Shown here in pieces: positions 49,777 to 58,132 of a stretch of 64,000 bases of DNA. Below the pieces are notes generated by a model. It worked only from the letters and a program-made list of their open reading frames with translations, had not been told where the DNA came from and made no database searches. A program made the position numbers and the translations under genes. Each line of letters begins with the position of its first letter. Position 1 is the stretch's first letter. This DNA comes from Terriglobia bacterium (lineage in GTDB: Bacteria; Acidobacteriota; Terriglobia; Acidiferrales; UBA7541): the NCBI GenBank assembly GCA_020072785.1, contig JAIQGG010000002.1, positions 186,001 through 250,000 on the forward strand, given 5' to 3'.

Positions 49777-51681
49777 TTGAAACTTTTCGAGCCCATTTCG
49801 TTCGCCGGCCTGCACGTGAAAAACCGCGTGGTCATGCCCCCCATGGGCATGGGCTATTGCCACCCGGACGGCAGCGTCTCCGATCGCGTGGTGAACTACT
49901 ACAAACAGCGCGCCGCCGGCGGCGTGGGCATGATCGTCGTCGAAAATTGCATCGTGGATCCCGACGTTCTCGGCGTCGGCCCGGAGCTCAATCTCTTCGA
50001 CGACAAATTCATTCCCGGCCTGGCCCGCGTCGTGGACGTTGCCAAGCCCTTCGGGTCCACCATCGGCCTGCAGCTCAATCACATGGGCCGCCAGACCACC
50101 CTCGGCAAGCCCGTGGCCCCCAGCCCCATCGCCATCTCCGAGCGCGGCCCCGTGCCCCGCGTCCTGAATAAAGAAGACATCCGCTACGTCGTCGACGAAT
50201 TCGTTTCCGCCGCCCGCCGCGGGCAGAAGGCCGGTTTCGAGTTCATCGAAATCCACGGCGCGCACGGGTATCTCGTCTGCGAATTTATCTCGCCCCTTTC
50301 GAACCGCCGCGACGACGAATACGGCGGCGACGCCGACCGCCGCCTGCGCTTTCCCCGGGAGATCGTCCAGGGCATCCGCCAGGTCTGCGGCGAGCGCTTT
50401 CCCATCCAGTTCCGCATTTCCGGCTGCGAGTACGTTCCCGGCGGTCTGACCCTCGCCGACACCGCCTACGTTTCGCAGAAGCTGGTCGAATTCGGCGTGG
50501 CCTCCATCAGCGTTTCCGCGGGCAACTGGCAGACCCTCAAGTACATCATGGCTCCCATGTTCATGCCGGCGGGTCTCATCGCCGGCGACGCCGCGAAGAT
50601 CAAGCAGGCCGTCAGCGTTCCGGTGATCGCCGTCGGCCGCATCCACTCCCCGGACCTCGCCGAAAAAATCCTTAGCGCGGGCCAGGCCGACATGGTGGCT
50701 GTCGGCCGCGGCCTGATCGCCGATCCCGACTGGGCGAAAAAAGCGGAAGAGGGCCGCGCCGGCGATGTCCGCCCGTGCATCTCCTGCAACACCTGCGTGG
50801 ACTTCGTTTCCCGCGCTTTGGAAGTAAAGTGCACGGTGAACGCCGGCCTCGGCCGCGAGTACGAATTCGAGATCGAGCCCACGCCCCATCCCTACCGCGT
50901 GCTCGTGGCCGGTGGCGGCCCCGCGGGCCTCGAGGCCGCGCGCGTCGCGCGCCTGCGGGGGCATCACGTCACCCTCGTCGAGCGCGACACCCGTCTCGGC
51001 GGCAAGCTGCACCTCTCCGCCGCCGCACCTTCCAAAAAAGAAGTGAACTCTTTTACTGATTTTCTGAGTCGTCAAGTGTATAAACTGGGCGTTCACGTGC
51101 TCCTTGGAGAACAGCTCAACCGGGACTCCCTGCTGGCCCTCCAGCCCGAAGTCGTCCTGCTGGCCACCGGCAGCGTGCCGGTGGTGCCCCCCATTCAGGG
51201 CGCGCAGCAGCCCCATGTCGCTGTGGCTGAAGACGTGCTCCTCGAGCGCGTGCCGGTCGGCAACCGCGTGGTCATCGTCGGTGGCGGCGGCACCGGCTGC
51301 GAAACCGCGGAGTGGCTCATCGAGCGCGGCCACAAAGTAACCGTCATCGAGATGATGTCGCACATCGGCCTCAACATCGAAGCCATCTCCCGCCGCTGGA
51401 TGTACTACGAGTTCAAGAAAGCCGGCGTCAAGCTGCTCACCAAGTGCCGCGTCCTGCGCATCGAAGCCGGCCAGGTCATCTACGCCGACGAACAGAAGAA
51501 GGAATTCGCCGAGCCCTGCGACAGCGTCATCATCGCCCTCGGCTATCGCCCGAACGACAGCATGGCTTTCTGTGAAAATGACGGTTTTCCCGTCCCGGTC
51601 TATCGCATTGGGGATTGCGAGCGCCCCGGGACCATCCTGGATGCAGTTACAGCGGGGGCTAACCTTGCGGCAAAAATCTGA
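49777..51681 (+). CDS. Old-yellow-enzyme/2,4-dienoyl-CoA reductase-like flavoprotein (FadH-like)
   Basis: 634 aa from TTG 49777. Three modules are visible. The FMN TIM barrel (VKNRVVMPPMGMGYCHPDGS, GFEFIEIHGAHGYLVCEFISP, PVIAVGRIHSPDLAEKIL). A 4Fe-4S site with CISCNTCVDF and a fourth cysteine in VKCTVNAGLG, spaced C-x2-C-x2-C-x11-C as in FadH. And FAD- and NAD(P)-binding domains (VLVAGGGPAGLEAARVARLR, VVIVGGGGTGCETAEWLIERG). It reduces an unsaturated acyl-CoA or enone with NAD(P)H. The TetR gene starts within its 3' end. Confidence 0.9.
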   Translation: MKLFEPISFAGLHVKNRVVMPPMGMGYCHPDGSVSDRVVNYYKQRAAGGVGMIVVENCIVDPDVLGVGPELNLFDDKFIPGLARVVDVAKPFGSTIGLQLNHMGRQTTLGKPVAPSPIAISERGPVPRVLNKEDIRYVVDEFVSAARRGQKAGFEFIEIHGAHGYLVCEFISPLSNRRDDEYGGDADRRLRFPREIVQGIRQVCGERFPIQFRISGCEYVPGGLTLADTAYVSQKLVEFGVASISVSAGNWQTLKYIMAPMFMPAGLIAGDAAKIKQAVSVPVIAVGRIHSPDLAEKILSAGQADMVAVGRGLIADPDWAKKAEEGRAGDVRPCISCNTCVDFVSRALEVKCTVNAGLGREYEFEIEPTPHPYRVLVAGGGPAGLEAARVARLRGHHVTLVERDTRLGGKLHLSAAAPSKKEVNSFTDFLSRQVYKLGVHVLLGEQLNRDSLLALQPEVVLLATGSVPVVPPIQGAQQPHVAVAEDVLLERVPVGNRVVIVGGGGTGCETAEWLIERGHKVTVIEMMSHIGLNIEAISRRWMYYEFKKAGVKLLTKCRVLRIEAGQVIYADEQKKEFAEPCDSVIIALGYRPNDSMAFCENDGFPVPVYRIGDCERPGTILDAVTAGANLAAKI

Positions 51682-52318
51682 TCGCACACCAGCGGCCACG
51701 GCATCTCTGCGCGCGCGCCAGCTCGACCGGCCCCGCCCGCGCTCCAAATCCGGCGGCCGCCTCGAGGAAGTGCTCAACAGCGCGGCCAAGATCTTTTTCT
51801 CCAAAGGTTTTCACGGCACCACCATCGAGGACGTCGCCCGCGACGTCGGCATGCTCAAGGGCTCCCTCTATTACTACATCAAGTCCAAGGAGGACCTGCT
51901 CTACCAGCTCCTCTTCGCCGTCATCGAGCAGGGCGATGCGTACATCGCCAAGAACATCGATCCCGCTGGCGATCCCGTGGTGCAGCTCCGCCGCGCCCTC
52001 GAGGCCCAGATCGATTACATCATCCAGAACCGCGTGCGCGTCGGCCTCTTCCTCCACGAATTCGACACCCTCTCCGGAAAGCGCCAGTACAAGGTCGTCG
52101 CCGTGATGACCCGTTACAACAACCGCTTCGTCGAACTCGTGCGCCGCGGCCAGCAGCAGGGAAAATTCATGGAGGGCGATCCCATCCTCCTCGTCAACGG
52201 TTTCCTCGGCATGATCAACTGGATCTATCGCTGGTTCCATGCCGACGACCCCACCGAGCCCGCGGAGATCAAGCGCGTTTTTGTCCAGATCATCATGAAG
52301 GGATTGTCCAAGTCCTAA
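51641..52318 (+). CDS. TetR-family transcriptional regulator (acyl-CoA-responsive type, KstR2/FadR-like)
   Basis: 225 aa from ATG 51641, overlapping the previous gene by 41 bp; TTG 51665 is an alternative. The helix-turn-helix domain is RLEEVLNSAAKIFFSKGFHG with TTIEDVARDVGMLKGSLYYYIKSKEDLL. The C-terminal ligand domain (QIDYIIQNRVRVGLFLHEFDTL, VELVRRGQQQGKF, NGFLGMINWIYRWFHADD) is of the type seen in regulators of fatty acid and steroid catabolism. It is the only TetR gene in the window and is the natural candidate to bind operator sites A-D. It has no such site at its own start because it lies inside an operon that begins with site D. Confidence 0.9.
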   Translation: MQLQRGLTLRQKSDRTPAATASLRARQLDRPRPRSKSGGRLEEVLNSAAKIFFSKGFHGTTIEDVARDVGMLKGSLYYYIKSKEDLLYQLLFAVIEQGDAYIAKNIDPAGDPVVQLRRALEAQIDYIIQNRVRVGLFLHEFDTLSGKRQYKVVAVMTRYNNRFVELVRRGQQQGKFMEGDPILLVNGFLGMINWIYRWFHADDPTEPAEIKRVFVQIIMKGLSKS

Positions 52319-52332
52319 GGAGAAGAAACATC

Positions 52333-53538
52333 ATGTCGGACCAAGCACTTGCTGCACAGTTGGCGGAGCCGGGAAATCTGAGCTTCGATCTCGGCAAGGA
52401 AAAAGAGTTCCTCCGCAAAAATATCCGTGCGCTCGTCGAGCGCGAGGCCCCGCCCGAATACGCCCGCGAGATGGACGAAAAGGAAGAGTTTCCCCACAAG
52501 ATCTGGAAGGCCCTGGCCGAAGGCGGCTTCCTGGGCATCCCCATCGCCGAAGCCTACGGCGGCGCCGGCGGCGACGTCCTCGACATGACCATCGTCGTCG
52601 AGGAGCTCGCCCGCCGCAGCGGCTCCATCGGCCTCACCTTTTTCATGTCCAGCTGTTTCGGCGCCAAGACCCTGCAGCTCTGCGCCAGTGAAGAGCAGAA
52701 GCGCAAATATCTCCCGCTTCTGGCCCAGGGCAAGATCATGTTCTCGCTCTCTCTCACCGAGCCCGACGGCGGCACGGACGTTCTCGGCGCCATGAAGACC
52801 AACGCCGTCGACAAGGGCGACCACTTCCTCCTCAACGGCCAGAAGGTCTGGACCACCAGCGCCAACGTCGCCGACTACCTCATCGTCGTGGCCCGCACCA
52901 ACGACAAGGTCGCCAAGAAGGCCGACGGCATCTCCGTCTTCCTCGTGGACAAGAACGCCCCCGGCGTCAAGCTGCGCAAGCTTGACAAGCTCGGCATCCG
53001 CGCCACGCAGTCTTTCGAGATCTTCTACGACAACGTCAAGGTCCCCCGGGAAAACCTCCTCGGCGAAAAGGACAAGGGCTTCTACCAGATTCTCGGCATG
53101 CTCAATAACGAGCGCATCCTTACCGCCGCCCTCTGCCTCGGCGAGGCCCAGGCCGCTTTCGACGACGCCCTGCAGTACGCCAAGGAACGCAAGGCTTTCG
53201 GGCGGCCTATCGGCCAGTTCCAGGCCATCCAGCACAAGATCGCCTGGATGCGCACCAAGGTCGAACTCATTCGCCTGATGACCTACAAGGCCGCTTGGCT
53301 GCAGTCCATGGGCCGTGACTGCGCCATCGAAGCCAACATGGCCAAGCTCGTCGCCGCGGATTTCGGCGGCGAAGTCACTGACGGCGGCATGCAGGTCTTG
53401 GGCGGCTACTGCTACAGCCGCGAGTACGACATGCAGCGCTACTGGCGCGACATCCGCCTTCACAAGGTCGGCCCGGTCAGCGACGAGATGATCCTCAACT
53501 TCATCGGCGAGCGCCTCGGCCTCCCGAAGAGCTACTAG
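52333..53538 (+). CDS. Acyl-CoA dehydrogenase, copy 2 (catalytic base in helix G)
   Basis: 401 aa. Landmarks are LSLTEPDGGTDVLGAMKTN, NGQKVWTTSANVADYLI, EIFYDNVKVPRENLLGEKDKG and FGRPIGQFQAIQHKIA. The usual C-terminal catalytic glutamate segment (YEGT-like) is replaced by HKVGPVSDEMI, without an equivalent glutamate. A glutamate at 260 in LNNERILTAALCLG sits where isovaleryl-CoA and long-chain acyl-CoA dehydrogenases carry their catalytic base. It is therefore probably active on a branched or bulky acyl-CoA. It starts 14 bp after the TetR gene, with AGGAGAAG upstream. Confidence 0.9.
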   Translation: MSDQALAAQLAEPGNLSFDLGKEKEFLRKNIRALVEREAPPEYAREMDEKEEFPHKIWKALAEGGFLGIPIAEAYGGAGGDVLDMTIVVEELARRSGSIGLTFFMSSCFGAKTLQLCASEEQKRKYLPLLAQGKIMFSLSLTEPDGGTDVLGAMKTNAVDKGDHFLLNGQKVWTTSANVADYLIVVARTNDKVAKKADGISVFLVDKNAPGVKLRKLDKLGIRATQSFEIFYDNVKVPRENLLGEKDKGFYQILGMLNNERILTAALCLGEAQAAFDDALQYAKERKAFGRPIGQFQAIQHKIAWMRTKVELIRLMTYKAAWLQSMGRDCAIEANMAKLVAADFGGEVTDGGMQVLGGYCYSREYDMQRYWRDIRLHKVGPVSDEMILNFIGERLGLPKSY

Positions 53539-53541
53539 TCC

Positions 53542-54369
53542 GTGCCAGGCATGCAACCCCTCGACGGCAAAGTCGCCATCGTCACCGGCTCCGGGCGCGG
53601 CATCGGCCGCGCCACGGCGCTGGCTCTCGCCGTTGCCGGAGCAAAACTCATCATCAACGACCTCGACGAAGAGCCCGCGCGGCAAGCCGTCGAGGCCATC
53701 CGCGCCGCCGGCAGCGATGCCCTCATCGCCCTCGGCAGCGTGGCCTCCCCGGAAGTCGCCGCGGCCATGGTCGAAGCCGCCCACGCCAAGTGGGGCCGCC
53801 TGGACATTCTCGTCAACAACGCCGGCCTCACCCGCGACGCCATGCTCCACCGCATGACCGACGAGCAGTTCACCCTGGTCATGGACGTCGTCGTCCGCGG
53901 CAGCTTCAATATGACCCGCGCCTGCGCCGCCAGCTGGCGCGACGCCGCGCGCGTCGAAGAAGCCGCCGGCCAGCGCGTGCATCGCAAGATCGTCAACGTC
54001 TCCTCCATCACCGGCATCCACGGCGCCGTCGGCAACGCCAATTACGCCACCGCCAAGGCCGCGCTCATCGGCCTGACCAAGGCTTCCGCGCGCGAGCTCG
54101 CTCCCTCCCTCGTCAATTGCAACGCCGTCGCTCCCGGCATCATCGACACGCGCATGACCGCTGCCCGCGAAACCAGCGAAACGCCCGGCCTCGGCATTCC
54201 CGCCGGCGTTCGCGACAAAATCATCGAGCGCATGCCCTTCGGCCGCATCGGCACTCCCGGCGATGTCGCCGATGCCATCGTCTTCCTCGCTTCGCCCGCC
54301 TCCGACTTCATCACCGGACAGGTGCTGCAGATCGACGGCGGCATGGAATTCATCGACGTAGTGGGATAA
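53542..54369 (+). CDS. Short-chain dehydrogenase/reductase, copy 3
   Basis: 275 aa from GTG 53542, three bases after the previous stop. TGSGRGIG (15-22), NNAG near 92, Ser155, Tyr168 and Lys172 (YATAKAA), then FITGQVLQIDGG. Asp40/Asp42 after the second strand (IINDLDEEP) suggests NAD. The variant with RVEEAAGQRVHRKIVN between helix and active-site strand is typical of multifunctional hydroxyacyl-CoA dehydrogenase-like SDRs. It probably oxidises a 3-hydroxyacyl-CoA formed after the acyl-CoA dehydrogenase and hydratase steps. Confidence 0.88.
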   Translation: MPGMQPLDGKVAIVTGSGRGIGRATALALAVAGAKLIINDLDEEPARQAVEAIRAAGSDALIALGSVASPEVAAAMVEAAHAKWGRLDILVNNAGLTRDAMLHRMTDEQFTLVMDVVVRGSFNMTRACAASWRDAARVEEAAGQRVHRKIVNVSSITGIHGAVGNANYATAKAALIGLTKASARELAPSLVNCNAVAPGIIDTRMTAARETSETPGLGIPAGVRDKIIERMPFGRIGTPGDVADAIVFLASPASDFITGQVLQIDGGMEFIDVVG

Positions 54370-54427
54370 GCGCCGCGCTGCGATTCCGCATTGCGCCGCG
54401 GCGCAATCCATCGAAAGGGAAGCTGCC

Positions 54428-54892
54428 ATGCCAAAGGTTAAATTCGACCACGTCTCCTTCCTGGTTCGCGACCTGAACGCCACCATCAAGGACTACCAGC
54501 AGATGCTCGCCGTGCTCGATCCCGAGCAGGGCAAGCAGATCGTCTGGGGGGAGGGCGTCGAGCAGGGCTACAAGCTCCGCTGGGCCACTTTCGTCAACCC
54601 CAACGGCGCCGCCCTGCAGTTCTTCGAGAGCGAGAACCCCTACGACCTCAAGCTGCTGGAAAAATACGGCGAGAGGGTGCACCATATTGCCTTCACCTCG
54701 GACGACATCCAGAAGACGGTGAGCGACCTCGACAAGGCGGGCATCCCGCTGACCAGCAAGGAACTCTCCGGTCCGGGCAACATGCCGTGGCTCAAGTGGA
54801 CCTTCGTGCCCCCGAAAAAGGCCCACGGCGTCCTTATCGAAGTCGCCACGCGCTACAAGGTGGAAAACGGCCAGTGGGTGAAGGACTATTGA
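54428..54892 (+). CDS. VOC-family (glyoxalase/epimerase-like) protein, copy 2
   Basis: 154 aa. VOC fold with metal ligands in KFDHVSFLVRDLNATIKDY, AALQFFES, RVHHIAFTSDDIQKTVSDL and HGVLIEVATRY. It is somewhat longer than the epimerase-like protein at 39842 and lacks the segment that marks methylmalonyl-CoA epimerase, so the substrate is open. AAGGGAAG lies upstream of the ATG. It stands between an SDR and a CoA-transferase pair and may isomerise an alpha-branched acyl-CoA. Confidence 0.82.
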   Translation: MPKVKFDHVSFLVRDLNATIKDYQQMLAVLDPEQGKQIVWGEGVEQGYKLRWATFVNPNGAALQFFESENPYDLKLLEKYGERVHHIAFTSDDIQKTVSDLDKAGIPLTSKELSGPGNMPWLKWTFVPPKKAHGVLIEVATRYKVENGQWVKDY

Positions 54893-54914
54893 TCCCCGGC
54901 AGGACACGCGCCCG

Positions 54915-55592
54915 ATGAAACAGAAGATCTATCCGACACTCGATGCCGCTGTCGCCGATATTCACGACGGCGCGACCATCATGTTTGGCGGCTTCGGCGG
55001 CGCCGGCTTCCCCAACAATCTTATCCAGGCCCTCGCCCGCAAGGGCACGCGCAACATCACCGCCATCAGCAACAACTGTGGCACCAACGAAGGCGAGCTC
55101 AGCCAGCTCTTCAAGACCAGGCAGATCAAGCACATGATCGCTTCCTTCCCCGGCCCCCGCTCCCTCTACTTCCAGGAGCAGTTCGCCAAGGGCGAGGTCA
55201 CCGTGGAGCTGAATGCCCAGGGCATTCTCTGCGAACGCATGCGCTCCGCGGCTTCCGGCATCTACGGCTTCTACACCGCCGTCGGCGTGGGCACCGAAGT
55301 GGCCATCGGCAAGGAAGAACGCGTCATCAACGGCCGCCGCGTCATTCTCGAAATGCCCCTGGCCGCCGACTACGCCCTGATCAAGGCCGAAAAGGCCGAC
55401 GGGCTCGGCAATCTCGTCTATCGCAAGGCCGCCCGCAATTTCAATCCCATCATGGCCATGGCCGCTAAGACCACCATCGTGGAAGTCGAGGAGATCGTTC
55501 CCGTGGGTGCGCTCGACCCTGAAGTCATCGTCACTCCCTCGATCTTTGTGCACCGCATCGTTCAGGCCAAGGGGATTCGTTATGCCGGATAA
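54915..55592 (+). CDS. 3-oxoacid CoA-transferase subunit A (SCOT/OXCT-like), set 3
   Basis: 225 aa, alpha subunit of the succinyl-CoA:3-oxoacid or acetoacetate CoA-transferase type, a different branch from the two IpdA-like proteins. Landmarks are DGATIMFGGFGGAGFPNNLI, ITAISNNCGTNEGEL, KGEVTVELNAQGILCERMRS, GIYGFYTAVGVGTEVAIGKE and YALIKAEKADGLGNLVYRK. It should pair with the next gene to exchange CoA between a 3-oxoacid and a donor such as succinyl-CoA. Confidence 0.9.
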   Translation: MKQKIYPTLDAAVADIHDGATIMFGGFGGAGFPNNLIQALARKGTRNITAISNNCGTNEGELSQLFKTRQIKHMIASFPGPRSLYFQEQFAKGEVTVELNAQGILCERMRSAASGIYGFYTAVGVGTEVAIGKEERVINGRRVILEMPLAADYALIKAEKADGLGNLVYRKAARNFNPIMAMAAKTTIVEVEEIVPVGALDPEVIVTPSIFVHRIVQAKGIRYAG

Positions 55593-56259
55593 ACCGCGCC
55601 TTTCCCGCGAACAGATCGCCCAGCGCGCCGCGCAGGAGCTGCCCGACGGCGCCTACGTCAATCTCGGCTGGGGCATTCCCAACCTCATCGCCAACTTTCT
55701 CCCCAAGGGCATCACCGTCTACTTCCACAGCGAGAACGGCATTCTCGGCATGGGCGCGCGCGCCAAGCCCGGCGAAGAGGACTACGACGTCGTGGACGCC
55801 ATGAAGGTTCCCGTCACCCTGCTTCCCGGCGCCTCCTTCTTCCACCAGTCCGACGCCCACCTCATGACCCGCGGCGGCCACCTCGATGTCGCCGTCATGG
55901 GCGGCCTGCAGGTCGCCGAAAACGGCGATCTCGCCAACTGGAAGGTTCCCGGCCAGAAAGGCTCCGGCGGAATCGGCGGCGCCATGGATATCGCCACCGG
56001 CGCGCGCAAGCTCATCATCTGCATGGAGCACAACACCAAGGAAGGCGCGCCCAAGGTCGTCAAGAAGCTCACCTATCCGCTCACCGGCTTGGCCTGCGTC
56101 AAAATCGTTGTCACCGATCTCGCCGTCATCGACATCACTCCCGAGGGCATGGTTCTCCGCGACGTTGCCCCGGGCTGGACCCCCGAAGAGGTGCAGCGGC
56201 ACACCGAAGCGCGCTTGATCGTCCGCGGCAGCGTCCCGGAAATGCGCCTGGGAGCTTGA
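55582..56259 (+). CDS. 3-oxoacid CoA-transferase subunit B (SCOT/OXCT-like), set 3
   Basis: 225 aa from ATG 55582, overlapping the end of subunit A by 11 bp. The catalytic glutamate is in the SENG motif (VYFHSENGILGMG), which forms a glutamyl-CoA thioester. Other landmarks are YVNLGWGIPNLIANFLPKG, GGHLDVAVMGGLQVAENGDL, GIGGAMDIATGARK and VIDITPEGMVLRDVAPG. Because the catalytic residue is present, this set is expected to be a true transferase. Confidence 0.92.
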   Translation: MPDKPRLSREQIAQRAAQELPDGAYVNLGWGIPNLIANFLPKGITVYFHSENGILGMGARAKPGEEDYDVVDAMKVPVTLLPGASFFHQSDAHLMTRGGHLDVAVMGGLQVAENGDLANWKVPGQKGSGGIGGAMDIATGARKLIICMEHNTKEGAPKVVKKLTYPLTGLACVKIVVTDLAVIDITPEGMVLRDVAPGWTPEEVQRHTEARLIVRGSVPEMRLGA

Positions 56260-56270
56260 CGAGGACCCCC

Positions 56271-57956
56271 GTGCCCGCGCGCCTCACGAAAACGCTCTCT
56301 CTTTCCGAAGCCGCCGCGCGCATTCCGGACGGCGCCACCCTGGCTCTCGGCGGCCTCTCCTATTTCAACGCCCCGATGTCCCTGGTCCGCGAACTCATCC
56401 GCCGCAACGCCAGAAATCTCACCCTCATCACCGCCGCCGTCACCGGCATCCAGGCCGATCTGCTCATCGCCGCCGGCTGCGTCCGCCGCATCCTCACTCC
56501 GTACATCGCCTTCGAGGAGCTGGGCCTGGCCCCGGCCTTTCGCCGCGCCGTCGAAAAGCACGAAATCACGCTCGTCGAAATGGGCGAAGCCTTTCTCGCC
56601 TTCGGCCTGAAGGCCGCGGCAAGCGGCGCGCCCTATTACCCGCTGCCCCTCGCGCTGGCCGCTTCCGATTGCGTGCGCCACAATCCCCTCTACCGCGTCG
56701 CCCCCGATCCCTTCAGCGACCGCGACGTCCTCTGCGTCCCCGCGCTTATCCCGGACTTCACCCTGCTCCACGCGCAGATCAGCGACGAATTCGGCAACCT
56801 CGTTCTGGCTCCCGCCGCTTCCATGGACGTTCTGCTCGCGCGCGCCTCCCGCCGCGTCCTCGCCACCTGCGACGAACTTCACGAAAGCGAAGCCATGATC
56901 CAGGCCGATCTCCAGGCCGCCGTTCCCGGCGCTTTTGTCGCCGGCGTCGTGCACCTCCCCGGCGCCGCACGTCCTACGTCCAGCCCCGGCCTCTACGGCG
57001 TGGACCGCGCCGAATTCAAGCGCTACACCGCGGCCATGAAGGGCGATGAAACCCGCCGCAGCTACTTCGCCGCCTGCGCCGGCGCCGCCGTGAGCGAAGC
57101 CGATTATCTCCGCTCGCGCGGTGCGCTGCCCCCGGAAGATTCCGCGCCTCCCGCCGCCGCGCCCGCTCCGCTCGACGCCCCCGCTTCCAAGGCCGAGCTC
57201 ATCGCCGTGGTCCTTGCCCGCGCCGTACGCGACGGCGAATTCACCGCCGCCGGCACCGGCTGCTGGGAAGTCGCCGCCGGCCTGCGCCTTGCGCAACTCA
57301 CGCACGCCCCCAACCTCACCTTCACGCTTGGCGGCACCGCCGCCGTCAATCACCGCTTGCCCTATCTGCCCGTCTCCATCAACACCGAGCAGGCCCTCGT
57401 CGCCTGTGAGGCGCGCATCGAGCTGGATGACCTCTTCGATCTCGAGCTCGCCGGACAGTTCGACGTCATGTTCGCCAGCGGCCTGCAGATCGACCGCTAC
57501 GGCAACCTCAACCTCACCTGCATCGGCCCTTACGACCAGCCCGTTTTCCGCGGCCCCGGCGCCGTCGGCCTCGAATTCGCTCCCCGCGCCAGGCGCATCG
57601 TCGCTTTTTTCCGCCAGCACACCAAAAACATCTTCGTCGAAAAAGTCGATTTCGTTTCTGGCATCGGCTACGGCACGGGCCCCGGCAGCCGCGCCCAGTG
57701 GGGCATTCCCGATTCCGTCGGCCCCAGCTTGGTGGTCACCAATCTCGCCGTTCTGGATTATGATCCCCAGACGCAGCAGATGCGCCTCCAGTCCGTGCAT
57801 CCCGGCGTGAGCATCTCCGAGATCCTGGCCAACACCGGTTTCGAGTTGCACGTGCCCGCGTCCGTGCCCGAAACGCCGCTGCCGGCGCCCGAAGAGTTGC
57901 GCCTGCTGCGCACCGAAATCGACCGCGGAGGCATGCTCCGCAAATTGATTCCGTAG
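56271..57956 (+). CDS. Fused IpdA-IpdB-like CoA-transferase family protein
   Basis: 561 aa from GTG 56271 (GAGG six bases upstream; a TTG at 56256 overlaps the previous stop and is less likely). Residues about 1-290 match the alpha part (IPDGATLALGGLSYFNAPM, QADLLIAAGCVRRIL, PDFTLLHAQISDEFGNLVLA). A Pro/Ala-rich linker near residues 291-312 follows, then the beta part (AELIAVVLARAVRDGEFTAA, FASGLQIDRYGNLNLTCIG, FRGPGAVGLEFAPRARRI, VLDYDPQTQQMRLQSVHPG). It fuses what are separate subunits at 15891/16791 and 48040/48966. This is the fourth CoA-transferase-type activity of the window. Confidence 0.87.
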   Translation: MPARLTKTLSLSEAAARIPDGATLALGGLSYFNAPMSLVRELIRRNARNLTLITAAVTGIQADLLIAAGCVRRILTPYIAFEELGLAPAFRRAVEKHEITLVEMGEAFLAFGLKAAASGAPYYPLPLALAASDCVRHNPLYRVAPDPFSDRDVLCVPALIPDFTLLHAQISDEFGNLVLAPAASMDVLLARASRRVLATCDELHESEAMIQADLQAAVPGAFVAGVVHLPGAARPTSSPGLYGVDRAEFKRYTAAMKGDETRRSYFAACAGAAVSEADYLRSRGALPPEDSAPPAAAPAPLDAPASKAELIAVVLARAVRDGEFTAAGTGCWEVAAGLRLAQLTHAPNLTFTLGGTAAVNHRLPYLPVSINTEQALVACEARIELDDLFDLELAGQFDVMFASGLQIDRYGNLNLTCIGPYDQPVFRGPGAVGLEFAPRARRIVAFFRQHTKNIFVEKVDFVSGIGYGTGPGSRAQWGIPDSVGPSLVVTNLAVLDYDPQTQQMRLQSVHPGVSISEILANTGFELHVPASVPETPLPAPEELRLLRTEIDRGGMLRKLIP

Positions 57957-57979
57957 CGGGGTGCGTGCAACCCCCCGCG

Positions 57980-58083
57980 TTGTCATTCTGAGCGCGTCTT
58001 TTGCGCGAAGAATCTCAACTGTTCGATTCACGCAGGCGCTGAGATCCTTCGGCAAACTTCGAAGGTTCGCATCAGGATGACAA
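57980..58083. repeat. Palindromic intergenic element TTGTCATTCTGA...TCAGGATGACAA, copy 2
   Basis: A 104-bp element with inverted ends TTGTCATTCTGA and TCAGGATGACAA and an internal GAGATCCTTCGG segment pairing with GCGAAGAATCTC. Similar pieces are at 17634-17700 and 59595-59645. It occupies the space between the fused CoA-transferase gene and the HMG-CoA-synthase-like gene. It encodes nothing and looks like a miniature mobile or REP-like remnant. Confidence 0.6.
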
Positions 58084-58132
58084 CACCAAAGCAGTTGATC
58101 GGCATCGCTGAAGCAACGACGAGGGGTCAAGC

